DNA of 64,000 nucleotides from Pantoea dispersa (GTDB lineage Bacteria > Pseudomonadota > Gammaproteobacteria > Enterobacterales > Enterobacteriaceae). The DNA lies in the NCBI RefSeq assembly GCF_014155765.1, contig NZ_SCKT01000002.1:466427-530426 (forward strand), given 5' to 3'. Below are positions 7,761 through 15,691 of the stretch, piece by piece. Numbering within the stretch: position 1 is the stretch's first letter; the number at the start of each line of letters is the position of its first letter. The position numbers and the translations under genes were made by a program. The notes under the pieces were generated by a model. The model had not been told where the DNA came from and searched no databases. It saw only the letters and a list, made by a program, of their open reading frames with translations.

Positions 7761-9194
7761 ATGAGTACTCTTCCTTTAGAAAACACCTTGCCGGCTTCGC
7801 AACCGGTACGTTCGGTCAGTGATGTGGCAAGGCTGATCAACACCCGCAGTAGCAAAAACAACTATGCGCGCATGATTGTGTTTCTCGCGTTGGGTGGCGT
7901 GTTCCTCGACGCCTACGACCTGACCACACTGTCGTACGGCATCGATGACGTGGTGCGCGAGTTCCAGCTATCGCCGTTCACCACCGGGCTGGTCACTTCA
8001 TCCATCATGGTCGGCACCATCGTCGGCAACCTGATTGGTGGCTGGCTGACGGATAAGTACGGCCGCTATTCGGTGTTCATGGCCGACATGCTGTTTTTTG
8101 TCGTATCGGCGATTGCGGCGGGCTTAGCACCCAACGTCTGGGTGCTGATTGGCGCGCGCTTCCTGATGGGCATTGGCGTGGGCATCGATCTGCCGGTGGC
8201 GATGTCTTATCTGGCGGAATTCTCTAAATTTGCCGGCAAAGGCAACAAAGCCGCACGGCTCGCGGCCTGGTGCCCGATGTGGTATGCGGCTTCCACTGTG
8301 TGTTTCCTGCTGATTTTTGGCCTCTATTTTCTGCTGCCTAAAGATCATCTCGACTGGCTGTGGCGCGCCTCGCTGCTGTTTGGCGCGATACCTGCGCTGT
8401 TGATCATCGCGGTGCGCAGTAAGTTCATGAATGAATCACCGTTGTGGGCCGCAAATCAGGGCGATCTGACCTCGGCGGTGCGTATCCTGCGTGATTCGTA
8501 CGGTATTCATGCACACGAAGCAGAACCAGAAACGCCACCCGCGGCGGCGGCACCGAAGGTGAGTTTTCGCGTACTGTTCCAGAAGCCGTGGCGTGAACGC
8601 ACCATCGTTGCCGGCGTAATGAATATCTGTATTTCGTTTGAGTACACCGCCATCGCCTTCTTCCTGCCGTCGATACTGGCGCAATTTCTTGGTGCCGGTG
8701 TGTTCGAGACCATCTCAGCTTCGCTGGGGCTGAACGCGCTGTTTGCCTTTACCGGCGGGCTGCTGGGGATGCGCCTGGCGTGGAAATATCCGTCACGCCA
8801 CGTGGCGATCGCTGGCTTTGCGCTGCAGTTTTTGGCGCTGGTGGCGCTGGCACTGATTGGCCACCCGCAGGCGCTGGTGGGCATCGTGTTCGCGGTGCTG
8901 ATGCTCGGGCTGTGGCTGTTCGCTGAAGGCTTTGGCCCGGGCGCGCAGCTGATGGTCTATCCGGCGCTCTCGTATCCCACCTCGATTCGCGCGACCGGCG
9001 TCGGCTTTAGCCGTGCGCTGTCAGGCATCGGCAGTGCGCTGGCGCTCTTCATTCTGCCGATTCTGCAGGCGGCGCTCGGCACCAACATGTTCTGGGTGGT
9101 ATCGCTGGCCGCCATCATTCCGATCTTTTTCCTGCTGGCGGTGCGTCACGAACCGACCCGCCACGACATCGACGACCTTTCCCCTCAGGAGTAA
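7761..9194 (+). CDS. MFS transporter of the organosulfur island
   Basis: The 477-residue protein has the 12-helix major facilitator layout. The motif between helices 2 and 3 reads GGWLTDKYGRYSVF near residue 95, and DAYDLTTLSYG in helix 1 is typical of the metabolite/sugar:proton symporter branch. A cytoplasmic loop (residues about 225-275) separates the halves. The start has GTGAGG ahead. A terminator precedes the gene, so it has its own promoter region, which carries a TATAACCA motif like that of the ssuD promoter. Only 3 bp separate it from the flavoprotein gene, so it probably imports the substrate of that enzyme. The substrate is unknown. Confidence 0.82.
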   Translation: MSTLPLENTLPASQPVRSVSDVARLINTRSSKNNYARMIVFLALGGVFLDAYDLTTLSYGIDDVVREFQLSPFTTGLVTSSIMVGTIVGNLIGGWLTDKYGRYSVFMADMLFFVVSAIAAGLAPNVWVLIGARFLMGIGVGIDLPVAMSYLAEFSKFAGKGNKAARLAAWCPMWYAASTVCFLLIFGLYFLLPKDHLDWLWRASLLFGAIPALLIIAVRSKFMNESPLWAANQGDLTSAVRILRDSYGIHAHEAEPETPPAAAAPKVSFRVLFQKPWRERTIVAGVMNICISFEYTAIAFFLPSILAQFLGAGVFETISASLGLNALFAFTGGLLGMRLAWKYPSRHVAIAGFALQFLALVALALIGHPQALVGIVFAVLMLGLWLFAEGFGPGAQLMVYPALSYPTSIRATGVGFSRALSGIGSALALFILPILQAALGTNMFWVVSLAAIIPIFFLLAVRHEPTRHDIDDLSPQE

Positions 9195-9197
9195 AAC

Positions 9198-10412
9198 ATG
9201 AGCATTCTCTCTACCGGTACTGACTATGACACGCTGGCGGCACACTTCCGACCGCTGTTTGCCCGCATCGCGGCGGGCGCGGCGGAACGCGAGCGTACGC
9301 GTACCTTGCCTTATGAACCACTGCAGTGGCTGAAGGAAGCCGGCTTTGGCACGGTGCGTATTCCACAGCAAAAAGGTGGCTGGGGCGCCTCGCTGCCGCA
9401 GCTGTTTCAGCTGTTGATTGAGCTGGCGGAAGCAGATTCCAACCTGCCGCAGGCGCTGCGCGCGCACTTTGCTTTTGTCGAGGACCGGCTCAACCAGCCG
9501 GACAATGCGGAGCGCGATGCGTGGTTTCGCCGTTTTGTTGATGGCGAGCTGGTGGGCAGCGGCTGGACGGAGATTGGCAACGTCAGGCTGGGCGACGTGA
9601 TCACCCGCGTTACGCCTGCCGCCAATGGCTGGACGCTGAATGGCGAGAAGTTTTACAGCACCGGTGCGCTGTTCGCCGACTGGATAGATGTTTACGCGCG
9701 TCGCGATGACAATCAGGGTGACGTGATCGCGCTGGTCAATACGCATCAGCCGGGCGTCACGCGTGAAGATGACTGGGACGGATTTGGCCAGCGCCTGACC
9801 GGCAGCGGCACGACGCGCTTCGAACACGCGCATGTGGAGACGCAGCACGTGTATGATTTTGCCACGCGCTTCCGTTATCAGACCGCGTATTACCAGCATG
9901 TGTTGCTGGCGACGCTGGCGGGCATTGCGCGCGCGGTCGCGCGGGACGGCGCGGCAGCCGTTGCCGCACGCAACCGCGTTTACAGTCACGGCAACGGAGC
10001 GGCCTCACGGCTGGATGCACAGGTGCTGCAGGTGGTGGGCGAGATCACCAGTCTGGCATTTGCCGTCGAAGCCACAGTGATTCGCGCTACCCATTCACTG
10101 CAATCAGCATATGAAGCGCACGTCAGTGCCGATGAAGCGGCCATCGCCGCCATCAACAACCTGGCGGAAGCCGAGGCCGGACAGGCGCAGGTGATCGCCA
10201 GCGAGCTGGTGCCGCGTGCTGCCACCGAATTGTTTAATGCGCTTGGCGCGTCGGATACGCGCGTCAGCAAAGCGCTGGATCGTCACTGGCGCAATGCGCG
10301 CACCGTCTCGTCGCATAACCCGGTAATCTACAAAGCGCGCGACATCGGTGACTGGAAAGTCAACGGCACGCCACCAACCGGCATCTGGCAAATCGGCAGG
10401 GGAGAGGGGTAA
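9198..10412 (+). CDS. Acyl-CoA dehydrogenase-fold flavoprotein, DszC/SfnB type
   Basis: The 404-residue protein has the acyl-CoA dehydrogenase fold in the variant used by flavin-dependent monooxygenases such as DszC and SfnB: an N-terminal helical domain (LKEAGFGTVRIPQQKGGWGASLPQLFQLLIELAEADSN), a beta domain with GSGWTEIGN and NGEKFYSTGALFADWIDVYAR, and a C-terminal helical domain ending ARTVSSHNPVIYKARDIGDW. That last stretch is characteristic of the DszC-like branch and unlike true acyl-CoA dehydrogenases. The family takes reduced flavin and oxygen to oxidise sulfur or nitrogen atoms. The AGGAG site overlaps the end of the MFS gene. Probable role: oxidation of an imported organosulfur compound. 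Confidence 0.8.
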   Translation: MSILSTGTDYDTLAAHFRPLFARIAAGAAERERTRTLPYEPLQWLKEAGFGTVRIPQQKGGWGASLPQLFQLLIELAEADSNLPQALRAHFAFVEDRLNQPDNAERDAWFRRFVDGELVGSGWTEIGNVRLGDVITRVTPAANGWTLNGEKFYSTGALFADWIDVYARRDDNQGDVIALVNTHQPGVTREDDWDGFGQRLTGSGTTRFEHAHVETQHVYDFATRFRYQTAYYQHVLLATLAGIARAVARDGAAAVAARNRVYSHGNGAASRLDAQVLQVVGEITSLAFAVEATVIRATHSLQSAYEAHVSADEAAIAAINNLAEAEAGQAQVIASELVPRAATELFNALGASDTRVSKALDRHWRNARTVSSHNPVIYKARDIGDWKVNGTPPTGIWQIGRGEG

Positions 10413-10427
10413 CCAGTCTTGATGAGC

Positions 10428-10454
10428 AAACGGCGCCGTTATCGGGCGCCGTTT
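10428..10454 (+). terminator. Terminator after the flavoprotein gene
   Basis: AAACGGCGCC (10428-10437) and GGCGCCGTTT (10445-10454) form a perfect 10-bp stem with a 7-base loop. The stem itself ends in TTT. It lies 15 bp past the stop and closes the organosulfur island. Confidence 0.82.
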
Positions 10455-10514
10455 AATGGCGCAGAATCCAGTTGCGTCATGAAATTAGCACCTCATAAGC
10501 CGCAACCCGGCGGC

Positions 10515-11024
10515 TTAAGAGCAGTATTCAATAATATTGAAACCTTCATCAGCCGCTGGCGCTGAGAAATAACGGCTTATGATTTCAAACTGTTCATCTG
10601 AAGCGGCAAAATCGTGAGTGCCTGCTGCGTTACGGGCACGTAATCGGCTCTTACACACCTCATCAGGGACGTTAAGGAAATGCAGGTGGTTAGCAGCACC
10701 TGATGCTTTAATGATACTCATCATCCATTCACGACTGGCGGGTGTATTAGCCGGAAAATCCAGCACTACCGACATCCCCGCGTTAAGTAATGACACCAGA
10801 TGCGGTTTCATGCCATTTCTGAGCTTAAAGGAATACTGCACGTAATCCGCGACCGTGTGCATTTCATCGGCATAGAGCGCTGCAAGCCAGCGATCCTCAC
10901 TGATAATGATCGTGCGCGGTGCAGCGCCTAATTTTGCGGATAACGTAGATTTACCCGACGCAATTTTTCCACATAACAGGTGAAGTGTGGCTTTTTCAGG
11001 TGATGCGACATCGGTGGTGTTCAT
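10515..11024 (-). CDS. P-loop kinase-like ATP-binding protein
   Basis: The 169-residue protein starts with a P-loop, LLCGKIASGKSTLSAKL (residues about 14-30), followed by IISEDRWL, a stretch VVLDFPANTPASREWM and an arginine-rich lid CKSRLRARN. This is the pattern of small AAA_33/zeta-type nucleotide-dependent kinases of unknown substrate. The ATG at 11024 is preferred because GAGGTC precedes it; a GTG at 11036 is in frame upstream. A stem-loop (TAAGCCGC/GCGGCTTA, 10496-10517) overlaps its stop codon and may terminate transcription. It stands alone. Whether the target is an antibiotic, a sugar or RNA cannot be decided. Confidence 0.75.
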   Translation of the reverse strand: MNTTDVASPEKATLHLLCGKIASGKSTLSAKLGAAPRTIIISEDRWLAALYADEMHTVADYVQYSFKLRNGMKPHLVSLLNAGMSVVLDFPANTPASREWMMSIIKASGAANHLHFLNVPDEVCKSRLRARNAAGTHDFAASDEQFEIISRYFSAPAADEGFNIIEYCS

Positions 11025-11046
11025 GGCTGACCTCACTGGTTGATTA

Positions 11047-11068
11047 CCGGTAAGGCCCGCCTTACCGG
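11047..11068. repeat. Perfect inverted repeat in the leader of the kinase-like gene
   Basis: CCGGTAAGG and CCTTACCGG flank a 4-base loop, 23 bp upstream of the start at 11024. There is no T-run on either strand, so it is more likely a leader hairpin or protein site than a terminator. Apart from this and the repeat at 11251-11276, the 375 bp between 11025 and 11399 show nothing recognisable. Confidence 0.6.
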
Positions 11069-11250
11069 CGGGAAAATGGCAAACGTTATCCCACCTGAAC
11101 GTGCAGGGTGATAATAATGATTGCGGAAGACAGGGCTGAGCAAGTTTTCATCGTTTTAAACTAACAGGTTAAGTCTCAATAATCACCTGATGCTTTGCTT
11201 TAGCTATGATGGCAGCGTGTTGTTGATAGCGGAGTGCGCAGGGGGTAGGG

Positions 11251-11276
11251 CCGTTTGGTGCCGGGAGCGGACATTG
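11251..11276. repeat. Degenerate copy of the GTCCGCTT hairpin family
   Basis: The stretch GCCGTTTGGTGCC then GGGAGCGGACATTG resembles the better-preserved copies at 19879-19906 and 20658-20681 (GTCCGCTTTGTGCC..AAGCGGAC). The left arm is eroded. Confidence 0.45.
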
Positions 11277-11399
11277 TTCAGGTGTCAGGCAGGTATACCA
11301 GGGACAGATTATCCCCGGATGGCTGGCTTAATTTCTGTTAAAGATTTCACACCCACAGGCCGATAAAAACAGGAGCGACAGAAACGTAAGGAGATGCGC

Positions 11400-11933
11400 A
11401 TGTATGGAAAACTGGTTATTACGGGAATAATAGTAACGTTGTTAAGTGGATGTTCGGCTGGGTTTAGGCCTTCTCTGGAAGACTATAAAGGTTCAGATGC
11501 AGCCAGGGTTCGTGCTGCATCTGAGGGCAATACAGCCCTGCAATTTTACGAAAAACAGCCGAGTGGCTGTTATAAAAAAGTTTTAGAGCGCCGGGTTACA
11601 GCTGGTCTGGCTATTCTCGGTATTCCTGTGTCAGGAAATAAAAAAATCGGAATGCCAGAATCAAGTAACAATAAGGGGGCTTTCATAAATGAATTTACGA
11701 TCAAGCCAGGGCAACTGATAAGTATAATTCATTACTGGACTCAGCCGGGCTACTACCAAAATACAGAACGATCTGTCTCCACCAGATTCATTCCTCAGCC
11801 AAATCATGATTACGATATCGTCGTCACTGGCTCAGAATTTGGCGGGGATAGCGTATCGGTGAGAGATCTGGATCCAGGCGCTAAGATAGTTGGATGGGAA
11901 GGCAATTTCTGCCCCTCCGGTATACTTGACTAA
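11400..11933 (+). CDS. Putative lipoprotein of unknown function
   Basis: The 177-residue product has a lipoprotein signal: a hydrophobic stretch ending in the lipobox LLSGC with cysteine at residue 18, followed by S and A, so outer-membrane sorting is expected. The mature part (SLEDYKGSDAARVRAASEGNTALQFYE, GCYKKVLERRV, two further cysteines) is not one I can name; the opening SDAARVR recalls small periplasmic proteins. The ATG at 11400 lies seven bases after AAGGAG; the ATG at 11394 abuts that site and is unlikely. The gene is more AT-rich than the preceding island and is followed by a strong terminator, so it is a single-gene unit. Confidence 0.75.
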   Translation: MYGKLVITGIIVTLLSGCSAGFRPSLEDYKGSDAARVRAASEGNTALQFYEKQPSGCYKKVLERRVTAGLAILGIPVSGNKKIGMPESSNNKGAFINEFTIKPGQLISIIHYWTQPGYYQNTERSVSTRFIPQPNHDYDIVVTGSEFGGDSVSVRDLDPGAKIVGWEGNFCPSGILD

Positions 11934-11964
11934 TTGCATGACGCTGGTCACCGTGTGTACGCCT

Positions 11965-11989
11965 AAGCCCACCCTGGAGTGGGCTTTTT
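11965..11989 (+). terminator. Rho-independent terminator of the lipoprotein gene
   Basis: AAGCCCAC (11965-11972) pairs with GTGGGCTT (11979-11986) across a 6-base loop, and the T-run continues to 11989. Confidence 0.9.
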
Positions 11990-12305
11990 CATGTGGTACT
12001 CAAACCAGGCAGAGGTTGAGGACAATAGCTGTTACGGGATTCAGTGCAAGGCCAAGTCAGCGTAGCGGTGTGGTGCGCCAGGGGCCTGGAAGAAGGCGGA
12101 GATAAAGGGCGTTTAGCGAAACGGTGCTTACAATTCATAGAGTTACATAATATTAATACTCCCGGGTGACTTCATGAGCTGTTCTACACTTACACATTCA
12201 ACCAAGCCGTTTGATTGAAAAAGCAGCATCACTGAGAGGGCGGCGACAGCAAAGCGTCACGCAGCCGCAGCCTTCATAACTGATCATGCACGTGAGGAGA
12301 ACACC
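11990..12305. other. Intergenic stretch without recognisable gene
   Basis: The region has no supported reading frame. It must hold the promoter of the formaldehyde dehydrogenase gene, and it ends with a GAGGAG ribosome site just before 12306. I see no clear operator or repeat. Confidence 0.5.
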
Positions 12306-13439
12306 ATGAAAGCAGTTGTCTATAACGGACCTTTTGACGTTTCAGTCAAAGAGGTTCCGGATCCCAAAATCGTTCGCCCTACCGATGTGCTTGTCCGTAT
12401 TACCACCACCAATATCTGCGGTTCAGATCTGCATATGTACGAAGGACGCACCAGCTTCAAACAGGGTCGCATCTTTGGCCATGAAAATCTGGGGCAGGTC
12501 ATTGAAATCGGTAGCGCGGTTGAGCGGGTCAAAGTTGGCGATTATGTCTGCCTGCCCTTTAATGTCGGCTGCGGATTCTGTGAAAATTGCGAGAAAGGGT
12601 TAACCGGCTATTGCCTGACGGCAAATCCGGGTACGGCCGGTGCCGCCTATGGCTTTGCTGAAATGGGCGAATGGGATGGCGGACAGGCTGAGTTACTGCG
12701 TGTTCCCTATGCTGACTTTAACTGTCTGGTGCTGCCGCCGGATGCGGTTGAAAAAGAGGAGGACTACGTTTTACTTTCCGACATCTTCCCCACCGGCTGG
12801 CATGCCACTGAACTGGCAGGATTGCGCCCCGGAGAAAGTGTGGCGATTTACGGCGCAGGCCCGGTCGGCTTGATGGCGGCTCACTCGGCCATGATTAAAG
12901 GCGCATCGCAGGTGTTTGTGGTTGATACCCATCCGGACAGACTGGCGCTGGCCGAACAACTGGGTGCAGTAGCGATCAATGGTGTGGGCGATGAGGCAGT
13001 AAACAAAATTCTCGAGTTAACCGACGGGCGCGGCACGGATTGCGGTTGCGAGTGTGTGGGATATCAATGCTGCAATAAACATGGCCACGAGGATAACTCT
13101 GCCACGCTCAACAGCCTTGTCGCGTCAACTAAGGCCACGGGCGGCATCGGTGCGGTCGGCGTTTTTGTTCCGCAGGATCCCGGAGGCGCGACCGACCTGG
13201 CCAAAGAGGGTAAAGTGCCATTCGATTTTGGGAATTTCTGGTTCAAAGGTCAGTCAATCAAGACCGGTCAGTGTAATGTCAAAGCGTACAACCGCCAGCT
13301 CGCAAGGCTTATCCATCAGGGCAGGGCCAATCCGGCGCAGATCATCTCCCATCGTCTCGCTCTGGCGGACGCTGCCGATGGCTATAAGCATTTTGATGAT
13401 CGTGATAATGGCTGGACAAAAGTCATTCTGAAACCCTGA
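12306..13439 (+). CDS. Zinc-dependent formaldehyde dehydrogenase, glutathione-independent type
   Basis: The 377-residue medium-chain dehydrogenase has the catalytic-zinc motifs NICGSDLHMYEG (Cys near residue 38) and GHENLGQV, a structural-zinc Cys cluster CGFCENCEKGLTGYC, and the NAD-binding motif AIYGAGPVGLMAAHSA. The start MKAVVYNGPFDVSVKEVPDP, the segment CECVGYQCCNKHGHE and the tail YKHFDDRDNGWTKVILKP match the glutathione-independent formaldehyde dehydrogenase (FdhA) branch, which oxidises or dismutates aldehydes with tightly bound NAD. It is a little shorter than the roughly 400 residues of Pseudomonas FdhA. A GAGGAG site precedes the ATG. It appears monocistronic, next to the remains of a copper-storage gene. 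Confidence 0.85.
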   Translation: MKAVVYNGPFDVSVKEVPDPKIVRPTDVLVRITTTNICGSDLHMYEGRTSFKQGRIFGHENLGQVIEIGSAVERVKVGDYVCLPFNVGCGFCENCEKGLTGYCLTANPGTAGAAYGFAEMGEWDGGQAELLRVPYADFNCLVLPPDAVEKEEDYVLLSDIFPTGWHATELAGLRPGESVAIYGAGPVGLMAAHSAMIKGASQVFVVDTHPDRLALAEQLGAVAINGVGDEAVNKILELTDGRGTDCGCECVGYQCCNKHGHEDNSATLNSLVASTKATGGIGAVGVFVPQDPGGATDLAKEGKVPFDFGNFWFKGQSIKTGQCNVKAYNRQLARLIHQGRANPAQIISHRLALADAADGYKHFDDRDNGWTKVILKP

Positions 13440-13514
13440 AAGGTAACTCAGAAAAGCTAAGACGCATTCAGGCGGTGGGAAGAGGGAGAACGAAAACTGC
13501 CTGTTTGTGGCTGG

Positions 13515-13695
13515 CTATATCTGGCATGACCACATTAATGACATATCAGCGTAAATCCGGCAGAAATTTGCCCACTGCTTATCCAGTTTGATGCATATGC
13601 GCAGCATCTCTTTCGCAAGGCACGAAGCCGCACAGTGATTACCTGCCGCAACAAAGATAACAAGCTTCGAGGCATTTCTGGTCGTCGTCTGACAT
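13515..13695 (-). pseudogene. Broken four-helix copper-storage protein gene (Csp/DUF326)
   Basis: From the ATG at 13695, behind an AGGAGG site, the frame reads MSDDDQKCLEACYLCCGR and then hits TAA at 13641-13639. Shifting frame by one base, reading continues as NHCAASCLAKEMLRICIKLD, then KQWANFCRIYADM, and stops at 13515. Together these give the Cys spacing of Csp/DUF326 copper-storage proteins (C-x3-C-x2-C-x3-C-NHC), with exactly one Cys lost at the shift, consistent with a 2-base deletion. The last roughly 50 residues expected for the family are also missing. It is therefore a remnant that can no longer make the protein. The rest of 13440-13907 shows no other gene. Confidence 0.72.
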
Positions 13696-13907
13696 CATTC
13701 CTCCTCAGCTAAAGTTATTTATCAGGCATGAAAGAGATAACGGATTATTCAACTTTGTAATAACTAATTTTTTAATTATCATTTTTCATGATTTGCTAAT
13801 ACCCGCGATGAGCGAGAAGAGGACACAACATCAATGTCATAATCGAGAAAGGGAGCCAAACGCCTGGTATTATAGCCATATGAATATTCATGACGGAGAA
13901 AAGGCTA

Positions 13908-14174
13908 ATGAAAATTACACTTAAAAAAGAAAATGGAACATCCGAAACACAGGATGTTGCATCTTTGATTATCACATTAAGTAATGGTGAAACCGTTGAA
14001 ATTAGTGACGAAAGCCAGCAGCGCCCGTCGCATCTTTCGGAAGGAATTACGGTGTGGGGAGGAAGCATGCCGAAAGAAGGCGCCTCCATTGATGACCTCA
14101 GGGCTTCAACGCGATCATTAGGTATTTATCCCCTGGCCGCTAATTTGATTCACCTTTTCCCACTCAGTAATTAG
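13908..14174 (+). CDS. Small hypothetical protein
   Basis: An 88-residue protein beginning MKITLKKENGTSETQDVASL, with a ribosome site (GGAGAAAAGG) ahead. An in-frame ATG at 13890 is an unlikely start. The sequence is hydrophilic with an alternating pattern (LIITLSNGETVEISDES) suggesting beta strands, and the end (LAANLIHLFPLSN) is hydrophobic. No signal peptide, no cysteine and no motif I recognise. It lies in an AT-rich patch beside the dispersed hairpin repeat at 14273, typical of recently acquired single genes here. Confidence 0.6.
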   Translation: MKITLKKENGTSETQDVASLIITLSNGETVEISDESQQRPSHLSEGITVWGGSMPKEGASIDDLRASTRSLGIYPLAANLIHLFPLSN

Positions 14175-14272
14175 CCGCTAAATACAGCACTATGTGGGTT
14201 TCGTCTGGGGGCATTTGAGTCGGATAATCGTAAACATCGGCTTTTGCCATAGAACGAATTGACGAACAGACC

Positions 14273-14302
14273 GATGTCCGCTTTGCGCGAAAAGCGGACA
14301 TC
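14273..14302. repeat. GTCCGCTT hairpin repeat, intact copy
   Basis: GATGTCCGCTTT (14273-14284) and AAAGCGGACATC (14291-14302) form a perfect 12-bp stem around a 6-base loop. This is one of the best-preserved members of the hairpin family scattered between 11 and 25 kb and 41 and 43 kb. Confidence 0.85.
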
Positions 14303-14395
14303 ATCCGTTTGATTTGCAAGCAATTCGGGAAACAGGTTGTTTGCGTATAGATGACTTTGCCGGCGATCTCTTTTAGCCGGGCTTGCAGTCTGTGG

Positions 14396-14902
14396 TTAGT
14401 TGAACACACCGTTAATCACGGCGGTCACAACTGCTGTGCTCAACGCAATAAGCACTAAATCATCTCCAACCGCGCGCCACTCGTAGCCGGGGTAATGAGG
14501 CAGCGCATTTATCATGGATGCTGGCAAATTTTTCTTAGCAATACCCGGTGGCAATGCTTTCCCACGCGCCACTTTCTTAGCGATTCCCGGCGGCAGAGAT
14601 TGATAGCCTACCAAACCATAGTTGACGGCGAGCGCTCGTGCCTGAGAGAAGCTGATATCAGATTGAACATGATCGGGGTGTCGGGCGTTCTTGCGATGTC
14701 CATGTTCGTTTTTCGACGATGCGTAACCCTGCTCTTTATTTCCGTGCGCGCCATTATTACCGTGATTGCCATTGCCATTGCCATTGCCATTGCCATTGCC
14801 ATTGCCATTGCCATTGCCAGGGTTTGCATAAGCCGGTGCAACAAAAACGGCGAAACCAATCATCAGAGCAAAGGTTGTTTTGAGCGTGCGTTGCATGAGC
14901 AT
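14396..14902 (-). CDS. CigR-like (RcnB-family) protein with Gly-Asn repeat
   Basis: The 168-residue product begins with a signal peptide (MLMQRTLKTTFALMIGFAVF.. ending near APAYA) and a run of about ten Gly-Asn pairs, then a His/Asn/Gly-rich linker. The C-terminal domain has LPPGIAKKVARGKALPPGIAKKNLPASM, YPGYEWRAVGDDLVLIALST and a final hydrophobic stretch VVTAVINGVF. These are the hallmarks of the CigR branch of the RcnB family. Salmonella CigR is known as an inner-membrane anti-virulence regulator; the role of homologues in other genera is unclear. The start at 14902 has AAGGA eight bases ahead. The Gly-Asn block is encoded by a hexanucleotide repeat that can change length without shifting the frame. 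Confidence 0.8.
   Translation of the reverse strand: MLMQRTLKTTFALMIGFAVFVAPAYANPGNGNGNGNGNGNGNGNGNHGNNGAHGNKEQGYASSKNEHGHRKNARHPDHVQSDISFSQARALAVNYGLVGYQSLPPGIAKKVARGKALPPGIAKKNLPASMINALPHYPGYEWRAVGDDLVLIALSTAVVTAVINGVFN
14765..14818. repeat. Nine perfect copies of hexamer ATTGCC (Gly-Asn codons)
   Basis: Nine tandem ATTGCC units, read as GGCAAT on the coding strand, lie inside the CigR-like gene. The unit is a multiple of three, so slippage would change repeat length but not the frame. Confidence 0.95.
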
Positions 14903-15096
14903 GACAGATGTCCTTAGTAGTATGTATTGCCTAATTGAAATATAGAACGAGGCGGCAATCTTAACCATCAACTCATTTCTGAAATATCAGTAATGTAATA
15001 AGCCGGACATGTCTGGGACTCACTCTGAACGCGGGCATTCCACTGCTCAGCCTCTGAACCCAGGGGTGCGCCTGCCGGCTCGTGACTAATGAAAGA

Positions 15097-15126
15097 AATG
15101 TCCGCTCGTCGCGCAAAGCGGACATT
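15097..15126. repeat. GTCCGCTT hairpin repeat, intact copy
   Basis: AATGTCCGCT (15097-15106) and AGCGGACATT (15117-15126) form a perfect 10-bp stem with a 10-base loop, between the CigR-like gene and the monooxygenase-like gene. Confidence 0.85.
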
Positions 15127-15186
15127 GACGCCTGGTATTAATTTAGAAACGCATCAGGATCACCGCTAAGTCGCCCTGAAAGGGGG

Positions 15187-15498
15187 TTAAAGCGGTAAAA
15201 CGGTTTCCACGGTGTGCTGAAAAACGTACGGATCGGAAAGTAACTCAAATTGTTCGTCATCCGGATACGTCACTGCCACGTGATAGTTTTCTCCCGCGAA
15301 GGTCTTTACTGACTGCAGATCCTTCCAGTAAGTTGCCAGAAAGAAATGCTCCCAGTCACCCTGTGTTTCTCTGCGCACATAAGCGCCTATATTCCCGGCA
15401 ATGCTTCGTGAATGTTCTACACCTGTCTTCTCAAGGTGTTTAGCAAAATCTTCAGCGTGTTTGAGCGGAACACAACCGTGCCAGGTTCTTACAATCAT
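15187..15498 (-). CDS. Antibiotic biosynthesis monooxygenase (ABM) domain protein
   Basis: This 103-residue protein has the single ferredoxin-like ABM domain: MIVRTWHGCVPLKHAEDFAKHLEKTG, then YVRRETQGDWEHFFLATYWKDLQSVKTFAGENYHVAV with the Trp and Phe positions typical of the fold. Members include small heme-degrading or quinone-modifying enzymes and many uncharacterised proteins. An AGAGG site precedes the start. It appears to be a single gene flanked by hairpin repeats. The reaction cannot be assigned. Confidence 0.75.
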   Translation of the reverse strand: MIVRTWHGCVPLKHAEDFAKHLEKTGVEHSRSIAGNIGAYVRRETQGDWEHFFLATYWKDLQSVKTFAGENYHVAVTYPDDEQFELLSDPYVFQHTVETVLPL

Positions 15499-15631
15499 TC
15501 GTTTTTCCTCTTAATGTGGCAAGGATGTCACCCTATCATCGCAAGCCACTTAACGGTGTAATTTCTGAAGGCCGTGTTCGTTAATGCAAAATAAATTTAT
15601 GACGACAAAAGCCTATTCACTCTTACCTGTA

Positions 15632-15690
15632 GGTCCGTTTTTCGCTCATCGAGGCATTCGTCGGTGGGAAAGTCCGCTCTGTGCCGGCCC
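15632..15690. repeat. Degenerate two-hairpin copy of the GTCCGCTT family
   Basis: GGTCCGTTTTTCGCTCATCG (15632-15651) resembles the first hairpin of the composite unit at 20620-20681, and AGTCCGCTCTGTGCC (15671-15685) resembles its second. The order and spacing are similar, but the right arms are lost. Confidence 0.55.
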
Positions 15691-15691
15691 G

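Noticed and set aside
9021-9989. 322-codon minus-strand frame over the MFS and flavoprotein genes
   Set aside because: It spans two well-supported genes and shows no domain.
14765-14818. On/off phase variation by the hexamer repeat
   Set aside because: Six bases are two codons, so copy-number changes keep the frame; only length variation is expected.
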